DNA from: an uncultured Acidobacteriaceae bacterium
GTDB taxonomy: Bacteria; Acidobacteriota; Terriglobia; Terriglobales; Acidobacteriaceae
DNA: 64,000 nucleotides
Reading direction: 5' to 3'
Assembly (NCBI GenBank): GCA_903828675.1
Contig: CAIKND010000097.1
Coordinates: 1-64,000 of the forward strand
Shown: piece by piece, positions 9,963 to 21,612 of the stretch
Position numbering within the stretch: position 1 is the first letter of the stretch
How the letters are laid out: each line of letters starts with the position of its first letter
Program-made: the position numbers and the translations under genes
Notes under the pieces: generated by a model
Seen by the model: the letters and a program-made list of their open reading frames with translations, nothing else
Databases searched by the model: none
Told to the model about the DNA's origin: nothing

Positions 9963-12011
9963 ATGGCACCTATCAATCGCAGGGAACTGATTGCGGGCGC
10001 GGTGGCGCTCTTGAGCGAATCTCATTTGCCTTCGGTATTCGCGGCTACGCAACAAAAAGGAATGGATGGCGGCAAGCCGGCAAGCGTGAATCTTCCGCAG
10101 AAACCGAAGGACTTTCTCGGTTCCACATTCTCGCAGGATGTGCTGTCGAAATCTCTGGCTTCGGTGTCTTCGTGGCATCCTTACCCCAAAGCGGATGATC
10201 GTGCGGCGTGGCAGAGCCTTCCCAAAGACGTGAGCGAGGGAATTGTAAAGCGCGCTGAAGCGGTGCTGGGTACGGAGTGGGTGTCGCTGTCGGCAACGGT
10301 CTTTCTCGATTTCAAACGGAACGGAAACCGCTCGCGCTATGAGGCCTTGAACTTTGGGCGGCGCGGGCGGCTCTCGAACCTGGTGCTGGCCGAGTGCGTC
10401 GAGGGCAAAGGGCGCTTCCTGGACGAGATCGCCAATGGGGTCTGGCTTATCTGCGAAGAAACATTCTGGGGCGTTCCCGCGCACCTGGGCCTGCAGAAGG
10501 CCGGGTCAGGCTTGCCCGATGTGGCCGAGCCGGTTGTGGATTTGTTTGCAGCGCAGACCAGCGCGACGCTTTCGTGGACCTACTACTTTGTCGGCGCGCA
10601 ACTGGAGCAGGTGTCTCCGCTCATCACCAAGCGCATTCAGTTGGAGGCGAAGAGGCGCATTCTCACTCCTGCATTTGAGCGCGACGATTTCTGGTGGATG
10701 TGGAAGGGCGATGCGGGAACCGGATTCCGCCTGAACAACTGGAATCCCTGGATCAACTCGAATGTGCTGCTGACTAACTTGTTGCTGGAACCCGATTCTC
10801 AGCGGCGGGTAAAAGCGATCGCGAAAGTCTGCAAGAGTGTGGATGCGTTCCTTGACGACTACTCAAACGACGCCGCATGCGAAGAGGGCCCAGGCTATTG
10901 GGGCGAGTCTGCCGCGGCTTACTTCGATGTCTGTTCTCTGCTTATGTCTTCGGTGGCCGGCACAGAGAACGTGTTGGCCAATCCCTTTGTGCGAAAGATG
11001 ATGCACTACATTCAGGACGTGCACATAGCCGACCACTTCTCAGTGAACTACGGCGACGCCAGTGCGCGCGCGGGTACGCCTGGAGAGCTTGCATACATTA
11101 TTGGCTCGGCCACGGGCGACAAGGCGCTGCAGGATTTCGGCGCGTTCTACATGCCGGCGCCGAATGCGGACGCAGCGGGTGGACGCCGCGGCGGAGGGGC
11201 GCAGGGCAGCCTGACTTACAGGAGCCTGCTGTCGATCTTCGATATGGACAAGGTGCGGAATGCTGAAAAGGCTGACGCGCTCGAGCGCGACAGTTGGTAT
11301 CCGGCGCTTTGCCTGATGACAGCGCGGGCCAAGGCGGGCACGACGGACGGATTTTACCTGGCGGTGCAGGCCGCGCACAACCAGCGCAGCCACGGCCACA
11401 ACGACTCGGGCAGCTTTATCGTCTTCTGCGATGGTTCGCCTGTGTTCATCGACGCGGGGACGCAACAGTACACGGCGCAGACCTTTAGCGCGGATCGCTA
11501 CAAGATCTGGTACATGCAGTCGGCATATCACAATCTGCCAACCGTCGGCGGCGTGATGCAGACGACGGGCGATCCCAAATATCGCGCCAGCGATGTCAAG
11601 TACTTCAACGACGATGGCCATGCGGGCATGACGATGGATCTCGCCACCGCCTACCCGGCCGAAGCGGGTATCACCCACTGGACTCGCACCATCTCGCTGG
11701 ATCGCAAGTCGGGCAGCATCGTGCTGAACGAAGATTTCCAGTTGCAGCGGAAGGTGCCGGTGGTGCTCTCCTTCATCACTCCGCGCGTGCCTGGGCTGGG
11801 CGCGCAGGGCAGTGTTGTGCTGAGTGCCGCTGACAAGTCGAGTCACGATGTCACGCTCAAGTACGATGCCGCAGTGGCCACGGCGACCGTTGAGAAGATC
11901 GAGGTGAAGGACGAAGGGATGCGGCGCACCTGGGGCGGCGATCTCTATCGCATTCTGCTTACATCGACGGCATCCATCGACGGCGGCAAGTGGACAATCG
12001 AAGTCGTATGA
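9963..12011 (+). CDS. Heparinase II/III-like polysaccharide lyase, copy A
   Basis: The protein has 682 residues from ATG 9963, with AGAGGAAAG as ribosome-binding site. The leader INRRELIAGAVALLSES..VFAA resembles a twin-arginine signal. An alpha-toroid follows with DDFWWMWKGD, NNWNPWINSN (about 258-267) and EEGPGYWGES (about 307-316). The C-terminal beta domain carries SHGHNDSGSF (about 476-485) and PVFIDAG. These Asn/Tyr/His motifs are the active-site signature of heparinase II/III-type lyases, which cleave uronate polysaccharides by beta-elimination. It is a tandem paralogue of the next gene, with a shared 15-bp leader sequence. The exact substrate (glycosaminoglycan-like, alginate-like or other) cannot be read from sequence. 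Confidence 0.85.
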   Translation: MAPINRRELIAGAVALLSESHLPSVFAATQQKGMDGGKPASVNLPQKPKDFLGSTFSQDVLSKSLASVSSWHPYPKADDRAAWQSLPKDVSEGIVKRAEAVLGTEWVSLSATVFLDFKRNGNRSRYEALNFGRRGRLSNLVLAECVEGKGRFLDEIANGVWLICEETFWGVPAHLGLQKAGSGLPDVAEPVVDLFAAQTSATLSWTYYFVGAQLEQVSPLITKRIQLEAKRRILTPAFERDDFWWMWKGDAGTGFRLNNWNPWINSNVLLTNLLLEPDSQRRVKAIAKVCKSVDAFLDDYSNDAACEEGPGYWGESAAAYFDVCSLLMSSVAGTENVLANPFVRKMMHYIQDVHIADHFSVNYGDASARAGTPGELAYIIGSATGDKALQDFGAFYMPAPNADAAGGRRGGGAQGSLTYRSLLSIFDMDKVRNAEKADALERDSWYPALCLMTARAKAGTTDGFYLAVQAAHNQRSHGHNDSGSFIVFCDGSPVFIDAGTQQYTAQTFSADRYKIWYMQSAYHNLPTVGGVMQTTGDPKYRASDVKYFNDDGHAGMTMDLATAYPAEAGITHWTRTISLDRKSGSIVLNEDFQLQRKVPVVLSFITPRVPGLGAQGSVVLSAADKSSHDVTLKYDAAVATATVEKIEVKDEGMRRTWGGDLYRILLTSTASIDGGKWTIEVV

Positions 12012-12157
12012 TCTGTCGCGGCTTCGCTTGCGCGATTGCAACTCAATGAAGCGAAATGGGCGGGTGAAACTCCCGCCCTCGTAATGGCCGGCGTCAGGCG
12101 GAATCGCCGTGACGCCGCGGCGTTCGCACGCATCGTGCGAAAGAGGAAATCGAGAGC

Positions 12158-14203
12158 ATGACATTCATCAATCGCAGGGAACTGATGGCGGGCGCGGCGG
12201 CGCTGCTGGCGGAGTCTCGACTGCCGCGCATATTCGCCGCGCAACAACAGCACGCGGCGGCAGGCGCAAGGCCGGAGAGTCTCATCGGGCCGCCGAAGAA
12301 CCTGCTCAGTTCCACTTTTACGCCGGAGCTTTTATCGAACTCGCTGGCCTCTGCCGCTGCATGGCATCCCTACCCTAAAGCGGATGAACGGGAGGCGTGG
12401 CGGGCGGTTCCTGCGGACCTTGCGCTCTTGCTGGTGGGGCGCGCTTTGGCTGTGCTCGGAACCCCGTGGGAGACACTATCGGCCGCGGTACTGCTTGAGT
12501 TCAAGCGGACCGGCGACCGCACCCACCACGCCAACATCTACAAGCGTCGCCGCGTCCGGCTCAATGATTTGGTGCTGGGTGAGTGCATTGAAGGCAAGGG
12601 CCGTTTTATGGATGAGATTGCAAACGGCGTGTGGCTTACGTGCGAAGAGACCTTCTGGGGATTCCCCGCCCATCTTGCGATGCAAAAAACTGGAGTGGGT
12701 CTGCCCGATGCAGCCGAGCCGGTTGTAGATTTATTTGCAGCACAAACTGCATCGACGCTCACGCTGATTGATTATCTTTTGGGCGCGCAGCTTGGCCAGG
12801 TATCTCCGCTGATTTCGAAGCGCATCCGGCTGGAGACCAAGCGCCGCGTTCTCGATCCTGCATTCGAGCGCGACGATTTCTGGTGGATGTGGACCGGCAA
12901 TGAGGGGTCGGGTCACAAGCTGAACAACTGGAACTCCTGGATCAACTCGAATTTGCTGACGGCGAATCTGCTGGGTGAGCCCGATCCGGCGCGGCGCATC
13001 AAGGCAATTTCAAAAGTGCTGAGAAGCACGGATCGCTATCTCGAACAGTACTCTCCAGACGGCGGTTGCGAAGAGGGGCCGGGCTACTTTGTGATGTCGG
13101 CCTGCACGTTGTTCGAGTGCTGCTCGACGATGGAGTCCGCGACCGGCGGCGCGGCCAAAGTACTCACGCATCCTTTCATTAAAAAGATGGTGCACTTTAT
13201 CGCGGACGCGCACATCGCCGGCGATTACTACGTCAACTACGCCGATGCGCACGGGCAGGACGGGCCTCCCGCAGAGCTGATCTATCGCATTGGCGCGGGC
13301 GTGGGGGACAAGTCGCTTGAGCAGTTCGGCGCATTCCACATTGCGTCCAAAGCGCCGGCCCTTGGTGCGCCCAGGCTGCAGGACGCGCGCTACATCGATA
13401 TGTATTTGTCGCGGCTTGTTCCAGACATCTTGAGCACAGCCAGGGCGCGGGCGACGACCAGGGCGGATGCGCTCCAGCGCGACTCCTGGTATCCGGCGCT
13501 GAACCTGATGACGGCGAGAGCCAAGGCAGGAACCAGCGATGGCTTTTATCTCGCTGTGCAGGCCGCTGAAAATAATCGCAGCCACGGGCACAACGACTCC
13601 GGCAGCTTCATCGTCTTTCACGATGGCAAGCCGGTGTTTATCGATGTGGGCCCGGAAGCCTATTCGGCGAAATCATTCAGCGCCGAGCGGTACACTCTCT
13701 GGACGATGCAGTCGGCGTATCATAACCTGCCAACTGTGGACGGAGTGATGCAGAGCAGCGCCGATCACAAATACCGCGCCAGCAATATTGCCTATGTGAA
13801 CGATGATGCGCACGCCGGCCTCTCGATGAATCTGGCCACGGCGTATCCGGGCGCGGCGGGCATCGCTCGATGGAATCGCTCGGTCATTCTTGAGCGCGCC
13901 GCAAGCCGCATCCTGTTGACGGAAGACTTCCAACTGCAACGCAAGGCGCCTGTAGCGCTTACATTTATGACGCCGCGCATTCCATCGCAGGGCGCACCGG
14001 GCAGTGTCCTGCTGAGCCTCGCGGACAAGTCAGGGGCGGACGTTTCTCTCAAGTACGATCCGTCGCTGGCCGTGCCGACGTTTGAAAAAATTGCGTTGAA
14101 GGATGACGATCTGCGCCGCATCTGGGGAGAGAATCTCTACCGCGTGCTGCTCACTTCCACTGCGCCGACGAGCGGCGGCATGTGGAAGATCGAAATGATC
14201 TGA
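12158..14203 (+). CDS. Heparinase II/III-like polysaccharide lyase, copy B
   Basis: This 681-residue protein aligns with copy A along almost its whole length. The leader (INRRELMAGAAALLAES), KLNNWNSWINSN, DGGCEEGPGYF and SHGHNDSGSF (about 475-484) are all retained, so it should be active. Differences concentrate in the region around 395-430, where copy A has a Gly/Arg-rich insert (GGRRGGGAQG) and B does not. The start ATG 12158 is preceded by GTGCGAAAGAGGAAA, identical to the sequence before copy A, which points to a tandem duplication that included the translation-initiation region. Divergence of the two copies suggests complementary substrate or linkage preference, but that is inference. 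Confidence 0.85.
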   Translation: MTFINRRELMAGAAALLAESRLPRIFAAQQQHAAAGARPESLIGPPKNLLSSTFTPELLSNSLASAAAWHPYPKADEREAWRAVPADLALLLVGRALAVLGTPWETLSAAVLLEFKRTGDRTHHANIYKRRRVRLNDLVLGECIEGKGRFMDEIANGVWLTCEETFWGFPAHLAMQKTGVGLPDAAEPVVDLFAAQTASTLTLIDYLLGAQLGQVSPLISKRIRLETKRRVLDPAFERDDFWWMWTGNEGSGHKLNNWNSWINSNLLTANLLGEPDPARRIKAISKVLRSTDRYLEQYSPDGGCEEGPGYFVMSACTLFECCSTMESATGGAAKVLTHPFIKKMVHFIADAHIAGDYYVNYADAHGQDGPPAELIYRIGAGVGDKSLEQFGAFHIASKAPALGAPRLQDARYIDMYLSRLVPDILSTARARATTRADALQRDSWYPALNLMTARAKAGTSDGFYLAVQAAENNRSHGHNDSGSFIVFHDGKPVFIDVGPEAYSAKSFSAERYTLWTMQSAYHNLPTVDGVMQSSADHKYRASNIAYVNDDAHAGLSMNLATAYPGAAGIARWNRSVILERAASRILLTEDFQLQRKAPVALTFMTPRIPSQGAPGSVLLSLADKSGADVSLKYDPSLAVPTFEKIALKDDDLRRIWGENLYRVLLTSTAPTSGGMWKIEMI

Positions 14204-14233
14204 TGGGCGCTTCCTTGTTGTATGTTGTGAAGA

Positions 14234-14255
14234 GGCGCTGTTCCCCAACAGCGCC
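14234..14255 (+). other. Intercistronic hairpin before the GH105 gene
   Basis: A perfect 9-bp stem, GGCGCTGTT-CCCC-AACAGCGCC, lies 20 bp before the start of the next gene and is extended by TGTTG/CAACA outside an internal loop. No T-tract follows. A role in mRNA processing or in tuning translation of the hydrolase is more likely than termination. Confidence 0.5.
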
Positions 14256-14274
14256 GCAACACAGGGAGATGACA

Positions 14275-15450
14275 ATGTATCGCACGTGCAAGTCGGTTAT
14301 GGTTGCAGGGTTTGTCGCAGTTGTTCTCATGGGGCTGAATACGGTTTGCCTTTCGCAACAGGCAGCAAAGGCAGAGCCGGAGCCCTCGCCGGGAGATCAG
14401 CCCATCGATCCAGGGCCGCTTGCCACCGATCTATCTCCGGCACTGCACTCGCATCAGATTCGCGCCGCAATGCGTCGTGTCGCAGACTGGGAGTTGCAGC
14501 GCGTGCAGGCGCAGGCGCCCAGCCGCGCGTGGGACTTTGGCACGCTGGATATTGGTTTCATGGCGGCGTCGCATACGCTTGGCGAAGCTCGTTACAGCCA
14601 GTACGTTCGTTCAGTTGCAGAGCACTTCAACTGGAAGCTGGAGCGGACAGGATATCCGGCCAACGATTTTGCCATCGCGCAAGCCATTCTTGATTTGAAT
14701 CGCTCCTCGCATAACGAGGAGGAGATTGCGCCGTTGCGCAGGCAGTTTGACGATGCCATGGCCTTGCCGGACGATCCGGCCCAACCTGCATGGTGGTGGT
14801 GCGATGCGCTGTTCATGCAGCCGGCCGCCGGCACCGAACTCACGGCCATCACCGGCGATCCGACCTATGTGCAATATGTGAATCGCCAGTGGGACAAAAC
14901 GGAAAAGCTTCTCTACGACGGAAAGAAGCATCTGTTTTCGCGCGATGTAAACTATCTCGACAAGAAAGAAAAGAATGGCGAGAAGGTCTTCTGGTCGCGC
15001 GGCAACGGCTGGGTGATGGGTGGCCTTGTGCGCGTTCTTGCGACGATTCCATCCGACGATCCCCTGCGCCCGCATTATGTTCAGATGTTCCGGCAGATGG
15101 CGGCGGAAGTCGCATCCATCCAAAGCAGCGATGGCCTGTGGCGGCCGGGCCTGCTCGATGCGCAAAGCTATCCGCAGCCCGAGGTGTCGGGTTCGGCGTT
15201 CTTCACCTACGCTCTTGCGTGGGGCATCAATCACCGCATGCTCGACGCAAAGATCTATCTGCCTGTGGTCGAAAAGGCCTGGGGCGGAATGCTGACGCAC
15301 ATCTATCAGGATGGCCGCCTTGGCTCCATTCAACCCATCGGCGAAGCACCGGCAGGATACAAGCCGGGCTCCAGTTATAACTTCGGCATAGGCGCTTTTC
15401 TACTGGCCGGGTCGGAGATGGATGTCCTTTCGCAGCATAAACACTGGTAA
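14275..15450 (+). CDS. Family 105/88-type unsaturated uronyl hydrolase, exported
   Basis: The start ATG 14275 has AGGGAG six bases upstream and gives 391 residues. A hydrophobic N-terminal leader (VMVAGFVAVVLMGLNTVCLSQQ) indicates export. The (alpha/alpha)6-barrel motifs are GH105-like: WWWCDALFMQPA (about 173-184, with the likely catalytic Asp177) and FWSRGNGWVMGGLVRVL (from about 239). Enzymes of this type remove the 4,5-unsaturated uronyl residue that polysaccharide lyases leave at the non-reducing end. That fits the flanking lyases exactly. The next gene begins 21 bp downstream, which indicates an operon. GH88 is a close alternative; the WSRGNGW form favours GH105. Confidence 0.85.
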   Translation: MYRTCKSVMVAGFVAVVLMGLNTVCLSQQAAKAEPEPSPGDQPIDPGPLATDLSPALHSHQIRAAMRRVADWELQRVQAQAPSRAWDFGTLDIGFMAASHTLGEARYSQYVRSVAEHFNWKLERTGYPANDFAIAQAILDLNRSSHNEEEIAPLRRQFDDAMALPDDPAQPAWWWCDALFMQPAAGTELTAITGDPTYVQYVNRQWDKTEKLLYDGKKHLFSRDVNYLDKKEKNGEKVFWSRGNGWVMGGLVRVLATIPSDDPLRPHYVQMFRQMAAEVASIQSSDGLWRPGLLDAQSYPQPEVSGSAFFTYALAWGINHRMLDAKIYLPVVEKAWGGMLTHIYQDGRLGSIQPIGEAPAGYKPGSSYNFGIGAFLLAGSEMDVLSQHKHW

Positions 15451-15471
15451 GTCTGAAAACTGGAGTTCTTC

Positions 15472-17673
15472 ATGAAGACATTGTTGCCGCTCGTTCTGGC
15501 GCTGGTTTCTGCGCCGATCAGTTCCTACGGCTTATTGCCCGTCGCTCCTCAGCCAGCTCAAGCAGCGGCAAGCACTTCAGGCGCTGCCGATCTCGCGGTT
15601 GTCCGCGAACGATATGTGCGCGCAGTGCTTCCCGTCGGAAATGTTGCGATCGCGCAGGTGAATGCGCTCAGCCAGAAATATGCGGAGACTCTCACCGCCG
15701 AAGGCAGCTGGCCTGACATCAAGTACACAGATGACGCGCGGTCTGTCTGGGTCAACGCAGATCATCTGAATCGCTTGCTGGTGATGGCGAAGTCGGCGCG
15801 CGTGCTGCGCAACAGCGGCCACCCGAACGAGGCGCTCGAGGGCAAAATTCTACTCGCGCTGAAGTGGTGGACCGATCACGATTACACCAATCCGAACTGG
15901 TGGTGGAACCAGATCGGCGTGCCCCAGTTGGTTGGCGAAATCGGCAGCCTGCTGGGACCTCAGCTTCCCGATGAGCAGCGCGCCAAGATTGTCGAGATTA
16001 TGAAGCGGGCCACCTGGCGCACGCTCATTGCAGGGCGCTCTCCATGGACGGGCGCAAATCTCACCTGGGGTGTGGGCATCCAGATTGTGCGCGGCTGCCT
16101 GGAGAACGATCCGGCCCCGGTGGCCGAGGGGTTCGAGCGCATGTTTCAGGAGATCAAGATCATGCCTCAACCGGCTGAGGGCATCGAGCAGGACTACTCG
16201 TTCCACCAGCACGGCATGCAACTCTATAGCGGCGGCTACGGGCTCGACTTTGCCAACGATGTGGGCCGCTACATTTCTTTTTCATGGGGAACGAGCTTTC
16301 AGATTCCCGCCGACCGCATGACGATGTTTAGCGCGTACCTGCTCGAGGGCGAGCAGTGGATGATTCGCGGCAACGTATTCGACTATAGCGCCGTGGGGCG
16401 CGAGATCACGCGGGCGGGAAAAGTCGCGGCGCCGCGTGATCAGACAGGCGGGCCGATCTATCCCGCGAACGCGGCTGCCTACGGACTTGGCAACACGATG
16501 GCGCTGCTGGCCGCCGAGCCCACGCCCCGGCAGAAGGAACTCACGGCCTTTGCCAATCGGCTTAACGGCAAAGCCGGAGCGGCGGAGTTTACGGGCAACA
16601 AGATGTTCTGGGATTCGGACTTCATGGTGCACCGGCGCGCGGGCTATTCCACCTCGGTGCGCATGTTGTCGAAGCGGATGGTGAATAGCGAGCTCATCAA
16701 TAATGAGGGCCGCAAGTCCGTACACATGTCGGATGGCGCCAACTTTATTTACCTGACCGGCGATGAATACAAGGACATTTTCGCGGCTTGGGACTGGACG
16801 AAGATACCCGGCACAACGGCCATTCAGGGAACGCTCGACACGGGCGAGAAAAGCCCGATCATGATGATCGGGACCACGACGTTTGATGGCGGCGTGTCCG
16901 ATGGCACGTATGGCATGGCTGCTATGGATTTGGCGCGCGGCAAGCTGGTAGCGAAGAAGGCGTGGTTCTTCTTTGATTCGGAGTATGTGGCGCTGGGGGC
17001 GGGGATTACGGTGAGCGACGACAAGGAACACAACGTGGCGACCGCTGTGAACCAGTCGCTGCTGGCGGGTGATGTACTGACGAGCGAGGCCAAAGAGCCG
17101 ACAGCCGGAACGCAGGCATTCGACGCAGCGCATCCGGTGTGGGTTTATCACGACCATGTTGGTTACTACTTTGTGCCGGGGACCAAGGTCCATGTCTCGG
17201 CCGGACCGCAGACCGGGGCCTGGTCGGATATTGGCACCGGGTCGAGTACACCGGTGACAACTCCTGTGTTCAATTTGTGGATCGATCAAGGGCGCGCGCC
17301 GCAGGATGGGAGCTATCAATACACCGTGGTTCCCAATATCTCCGCCGGACAGTTGGCGAAGTATGCCGCGAGTGCCGATCTCGACGTGCTGTCAAACACG
17401 AAGAGCATTCAGGCAGTTTATAGCCGCAGCTTGAAGCTGGCCGAGATTGCTTTTCGCGAAGCGGGCTCGCTGACGACGCCGCTGGGTGAGGTGAAGGCCG
17501 ACCATTCCTGCTTGCTCCTCGTGAGGCAGGGAACGGGCGGATGGAAGGTGACCGCGTCGAATCCCGAGAGTCAGCCGCTCACGCTTCATTTGACGGTGAA
17601 AGGGAAGCAGACGACGATCGAGTTGCCGGGCGGGAACTTTGCGGGGTCGAGCGTTTCGGTGGATGTGCGGTGA
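15472..17673 (+). CDS. Polysaccharide lyase family 8 (hyaluronate/chondroitin AC/xanthan lyase type)
   Basis: The protein has 733 residues with a signal peptide (MKTLLPLVLALVSAPISSYG) and a GGAG ribosome-binding site. The alpha/alpha toroid carries PWTGANLTWG (about 191-200, Asn196) and YSFHQHGMQLYSGGYG (His247 and Tyr256). An Arg in VGREITR (about 310) follows. These match the Asn-His-Tyr-Arg catalytic set of PL8 by motif and spacing. The beta-sandwich segment RRAGYSTSVRMLSKRMVNSE..GRKSVHMSDG is also typical. PL8 enzymes cleave beta-1,4 bonds next to a uronate, giving unsaturated ends for the upstream GH105. Substrate among hyaluronan, chondroitin, xanthan or plant/fungal analogues is undecided. 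Confidence 0.92.
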   Translation: MKTLLPLVLALVSAPISSYGLLPVAPQPAQAAASTSGAADLAVVRERYVRAVLPVGNVAIAQVNALSQKYAETLTAEGSWPDIKYTDDARSVWVNADHLNRLLVMAKSARVLRNSGHPNEALEGKILLALKWWTDHDYTNPNWWWNQIGVPQLVGEIGSLLGPQLPDEQRAKIVEIMKRATWRTLIAGRSPWTGANLTWGVGIQIVRGCLENDPAPVAEGFERMFQEIKIMPQPAEGIEQDYSFHQHGMQLYSGGYGLDFANDVGRYISFSWGTSFQIPADRMTMFSAYLLEGEQWMIRGNVFDYSAVGREITRAGKVAAPRDQTGGPIYPANAAAYGLGNTMALLAAEPTPRQKELTAFANRLNGKAGAAEFTGNKMFWDSDFMVHRRAGYSTSVRMLSKRMVNSELINNEGRKSVHMSDGANFIYLTGDEYKDIFAAWDWTKIPGTTAIQGTLDTGEKSPIMMIGTTTFDGGVSDGTYGMAAMDLARGKLVAKKAWFFFDSEYVALGAGITVSDDKEHNVATAVNQSLLAGDVLTSEAKEPTAGTQAFDAAHPVWVYHDHVGYYFVPGTKVHVSAGPQTGAWSDIGTGSSTPVTTPVFNLWIDQGRAPQDGSYQYTVVPNISAGQLAKYAASADLDVLSNTKSIQAVYSRSLKLAEIAFREAGSLTTPLGEVKADHSCLLLVRQGTGGWKVTASNPESQPLTLHLTVKGKQTTIELPGGNFAGSSVSVDVR

Positions 17674-17730
17674 GGATTACATTGTTGTTCGCAATTCCGG
17701 CATAGAATTGCGAGCACGTACTAAAACGTG

Positions 17731-18393
17731 ATGAAGCAAGATGCTCAATTCGTGAAGGATGGAGCGGCTCTCGCTACATTCAGCCGCCCCAAGGTCGTGA
17801 CTCAATTCACGGGCGGCTTCGTTCCGCCGTTCAACGTAGCCGCAACCGTTGAAAAGATGGTTGAGACGGTGCCGCCGAAATACCTGAACGGGTTGAGCGA
17901 GATAGTACTTACAAACACGGCGGCCTTGCCACGCAAGCTGCGCAGGAGCGTGACGAAAAGCAGGAAGCGCAAGGTAAGGATTGTCGAGACTGCGGGGCTC
18001 TATCATCAGTCCTGGCACGGCAAACAAGCCTGGATCGAGATCTTTGTCGATAACGCGCTGGGAGCTCCACCTGAGGGTTGGCTGCGATGGATGTGGAAGT
18101 GGGGCTTGTTTCGGGACACAGGTCTGCGCGAGGTGATCTTTCACGAAATTGGCCATCACATCCACACAACTGTGCGACCGGAACATCGGGAGAAAGAGGA
18201 TGCGGCGGATGTATGGAAGCTGCGACTCTTGCGGAACTATTTCCGGCAGCGACGCCCAATCCTCAGAATGGCATTTCGGATCGTGCAGTCTGTCTTTGGA
18301 CCGTTCTACCGCAGGTTCTATCGAAGAGCAATGGAACAAGGAGTTGCAAAAGGATGGATGTCTCGAGCAGAGTTTGATGAGAGTTTGAAATAG
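17731..18393 (+). CDS. Putative HExxH metalloprotease-like protein of unknown function
   Basis: This ~220-residue cytoplasmic-looking protein has no signal peptide. A zincin-type helix LREVIFHEIGHHIHTT (HEIGH about 139-143) is followed by a region rich in Glu/His (EHREKED) that could supply a third ligand. The C-terminus is Arg-rich and hydrophobic. I do not recognise the family. Start is GTG 17728 or ATG 17731 and lacks a clear Shine-Dalgarno. It lies after the lyase operon and converges on atpC. A link to either neighbour is not evident. Confidence 0.6.
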   Translation: MKQDAQFVKDGAALATFSRPKVVTQFTGGFVPPFNVAATVEKMVETVPPKYLNGLSEIVLTNTAALPRKLRRSVTKSRKRKVRIVETAGLYHQSWHGKQAWIEIFVDNALGAPPEGWLRWMWKWGLFRDTGLREVIFHEIGHHIHTTVRPEHREKEDAADVWKLRLLRNYFRQRRPILRMAFRIVQSVFGPFYRRFYRRAMEQGVAKGWMSRAEFDESLK

Positions 18394-18407
18394 GGAATGA
18401 ACAGATG

Positions 18408-18439
18408 AAAATGCCCTGCTCGGTTGAGCAGGGCATTTT
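18408..18439. terminator. Bidirectional terminator between convergent genes
   Basis: A perfect 14-bp stem AAAATGCCCTGCTC-GGTT-GAGCAGGGCATTTT gives an A-rich 5' side and T-rich 3' side on both strands. It sits between the metalloprotease-like gene (ending 18393) and atpC (ending 18457), so it can end both transcripts. Confidence 0.92.
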
Positions 18440-18456
18440 GTTGAGGCGAGTGAAAC

Positions 18457-18900
18457 TTAGCGCTTCTCGGCTGCGGAGGCGATTTTGGCTTCGGCTTCGG
18501 CGATAACGTGGAGAGCTTGCGTAAAGGCGTCTTCGCTTTCGCCGGCTTCCTTCCACATCTTGAGGCCGCGGTCCAATTGCTGCTCGGCGCGAGGCACATC
18601 AATTTCCTCGGGCTTGAGCGCGTCGGAGGCCAGGATAGTGACACGGTCGGGAAGCACTTCGACAAAGCCCCAACTCACGTTGTAGCGGGTCTCGTTCGCG
18701 GTGCTGCCTGCTTCAAACGCTTCTCCGCCGTGCACGATGACGTCGCCTGCGCCCAGTTCGGCCATCAGCGGCGCGTGTCCGTAGAGCACCTCAAAGTACC
18801 CGTTCTTCGCGGGCAACTCGACCGCAACCGCCTCGTGTTCGAAGAGAGTGCGCTCGGGAGTGACGAGCCGGACGCGGAGTTGATTGGTTTGTTCTGCCAT
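18457..18900 (-). CDS. atpC: F1 ATP synthase epsilon subunit
   Basis: The subunit has 147 residues. The N-terminal beta-sandwich typical of epsilon is clear (LRVRLVTPERTLFEHEAVAVELPAKNGYFEVLYGHAPL). A C-terminal helical hairpin rich in Ala/Glu/Lys ends in AKIASAAEKR. Epsilon connects gamma to the c-ring and can inhibit ATP hydrolysis. This is the last gene of the F1 operon and is separated from atpD by a heptad element that fills almost the whole 89-bp gap. Its ribosome-binding site is weak (GGGAAC inside the element arm). Confidence 0.95.
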   Translation of the reverse strand: MAEQTNQLRVRLVTPERTLFEHEAVAVELPAKNGYFEVLYGHAPLMAELGAGDVIVHGGEAFEAGSTANETRYNVSWGFVEVLPDRVTILASDALKPEEIDVPRAEQQLDRGLKMWKEAGESEDAFTQALHVIAEAEAKIASAAEKR

Positions 18901-18905
18901 AAAAT

Positions 18906-18986
18906 CAGTTCCCAGTTCTCAGTTCAAAGTCTTCAGTTCATAGCTCGTCGCGCGGTCAACTGCGAACTCCGAACTATGAACTGCCG
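18906..18986. repeat. Heptad-repeat inverted element A (atpD-atpC junction)
   Basis: The left arm is six consecutive 7-nt words from 18906 (CAGTTCC, CAGTTCT, CAGTTCA, AAGTCTT, CAGTTCA, TAGCTCG). The right arm is four words from 18959 (ACTGCGA, ACTCCGA, ACTATGA, ACTGCCG). Arms are inverted relative to one another, with CAGTTCATAG facing CTATGAACTG. The right arm ends 3 bp from the atpD stop codon. On the message this would fold as a long imperfect hairpin between beta and epsilon. Confidence 0.8.
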
Positions 18987-18989
18987 TTC

Positions 18990-20507
<1,518 letters not shown>

Positions 20508-20523
20508 TCAAAACCCGAAAGCC

Positions 20524-21609
<1,086 letters not shown>

Positions 21610-21612
21610 TGT

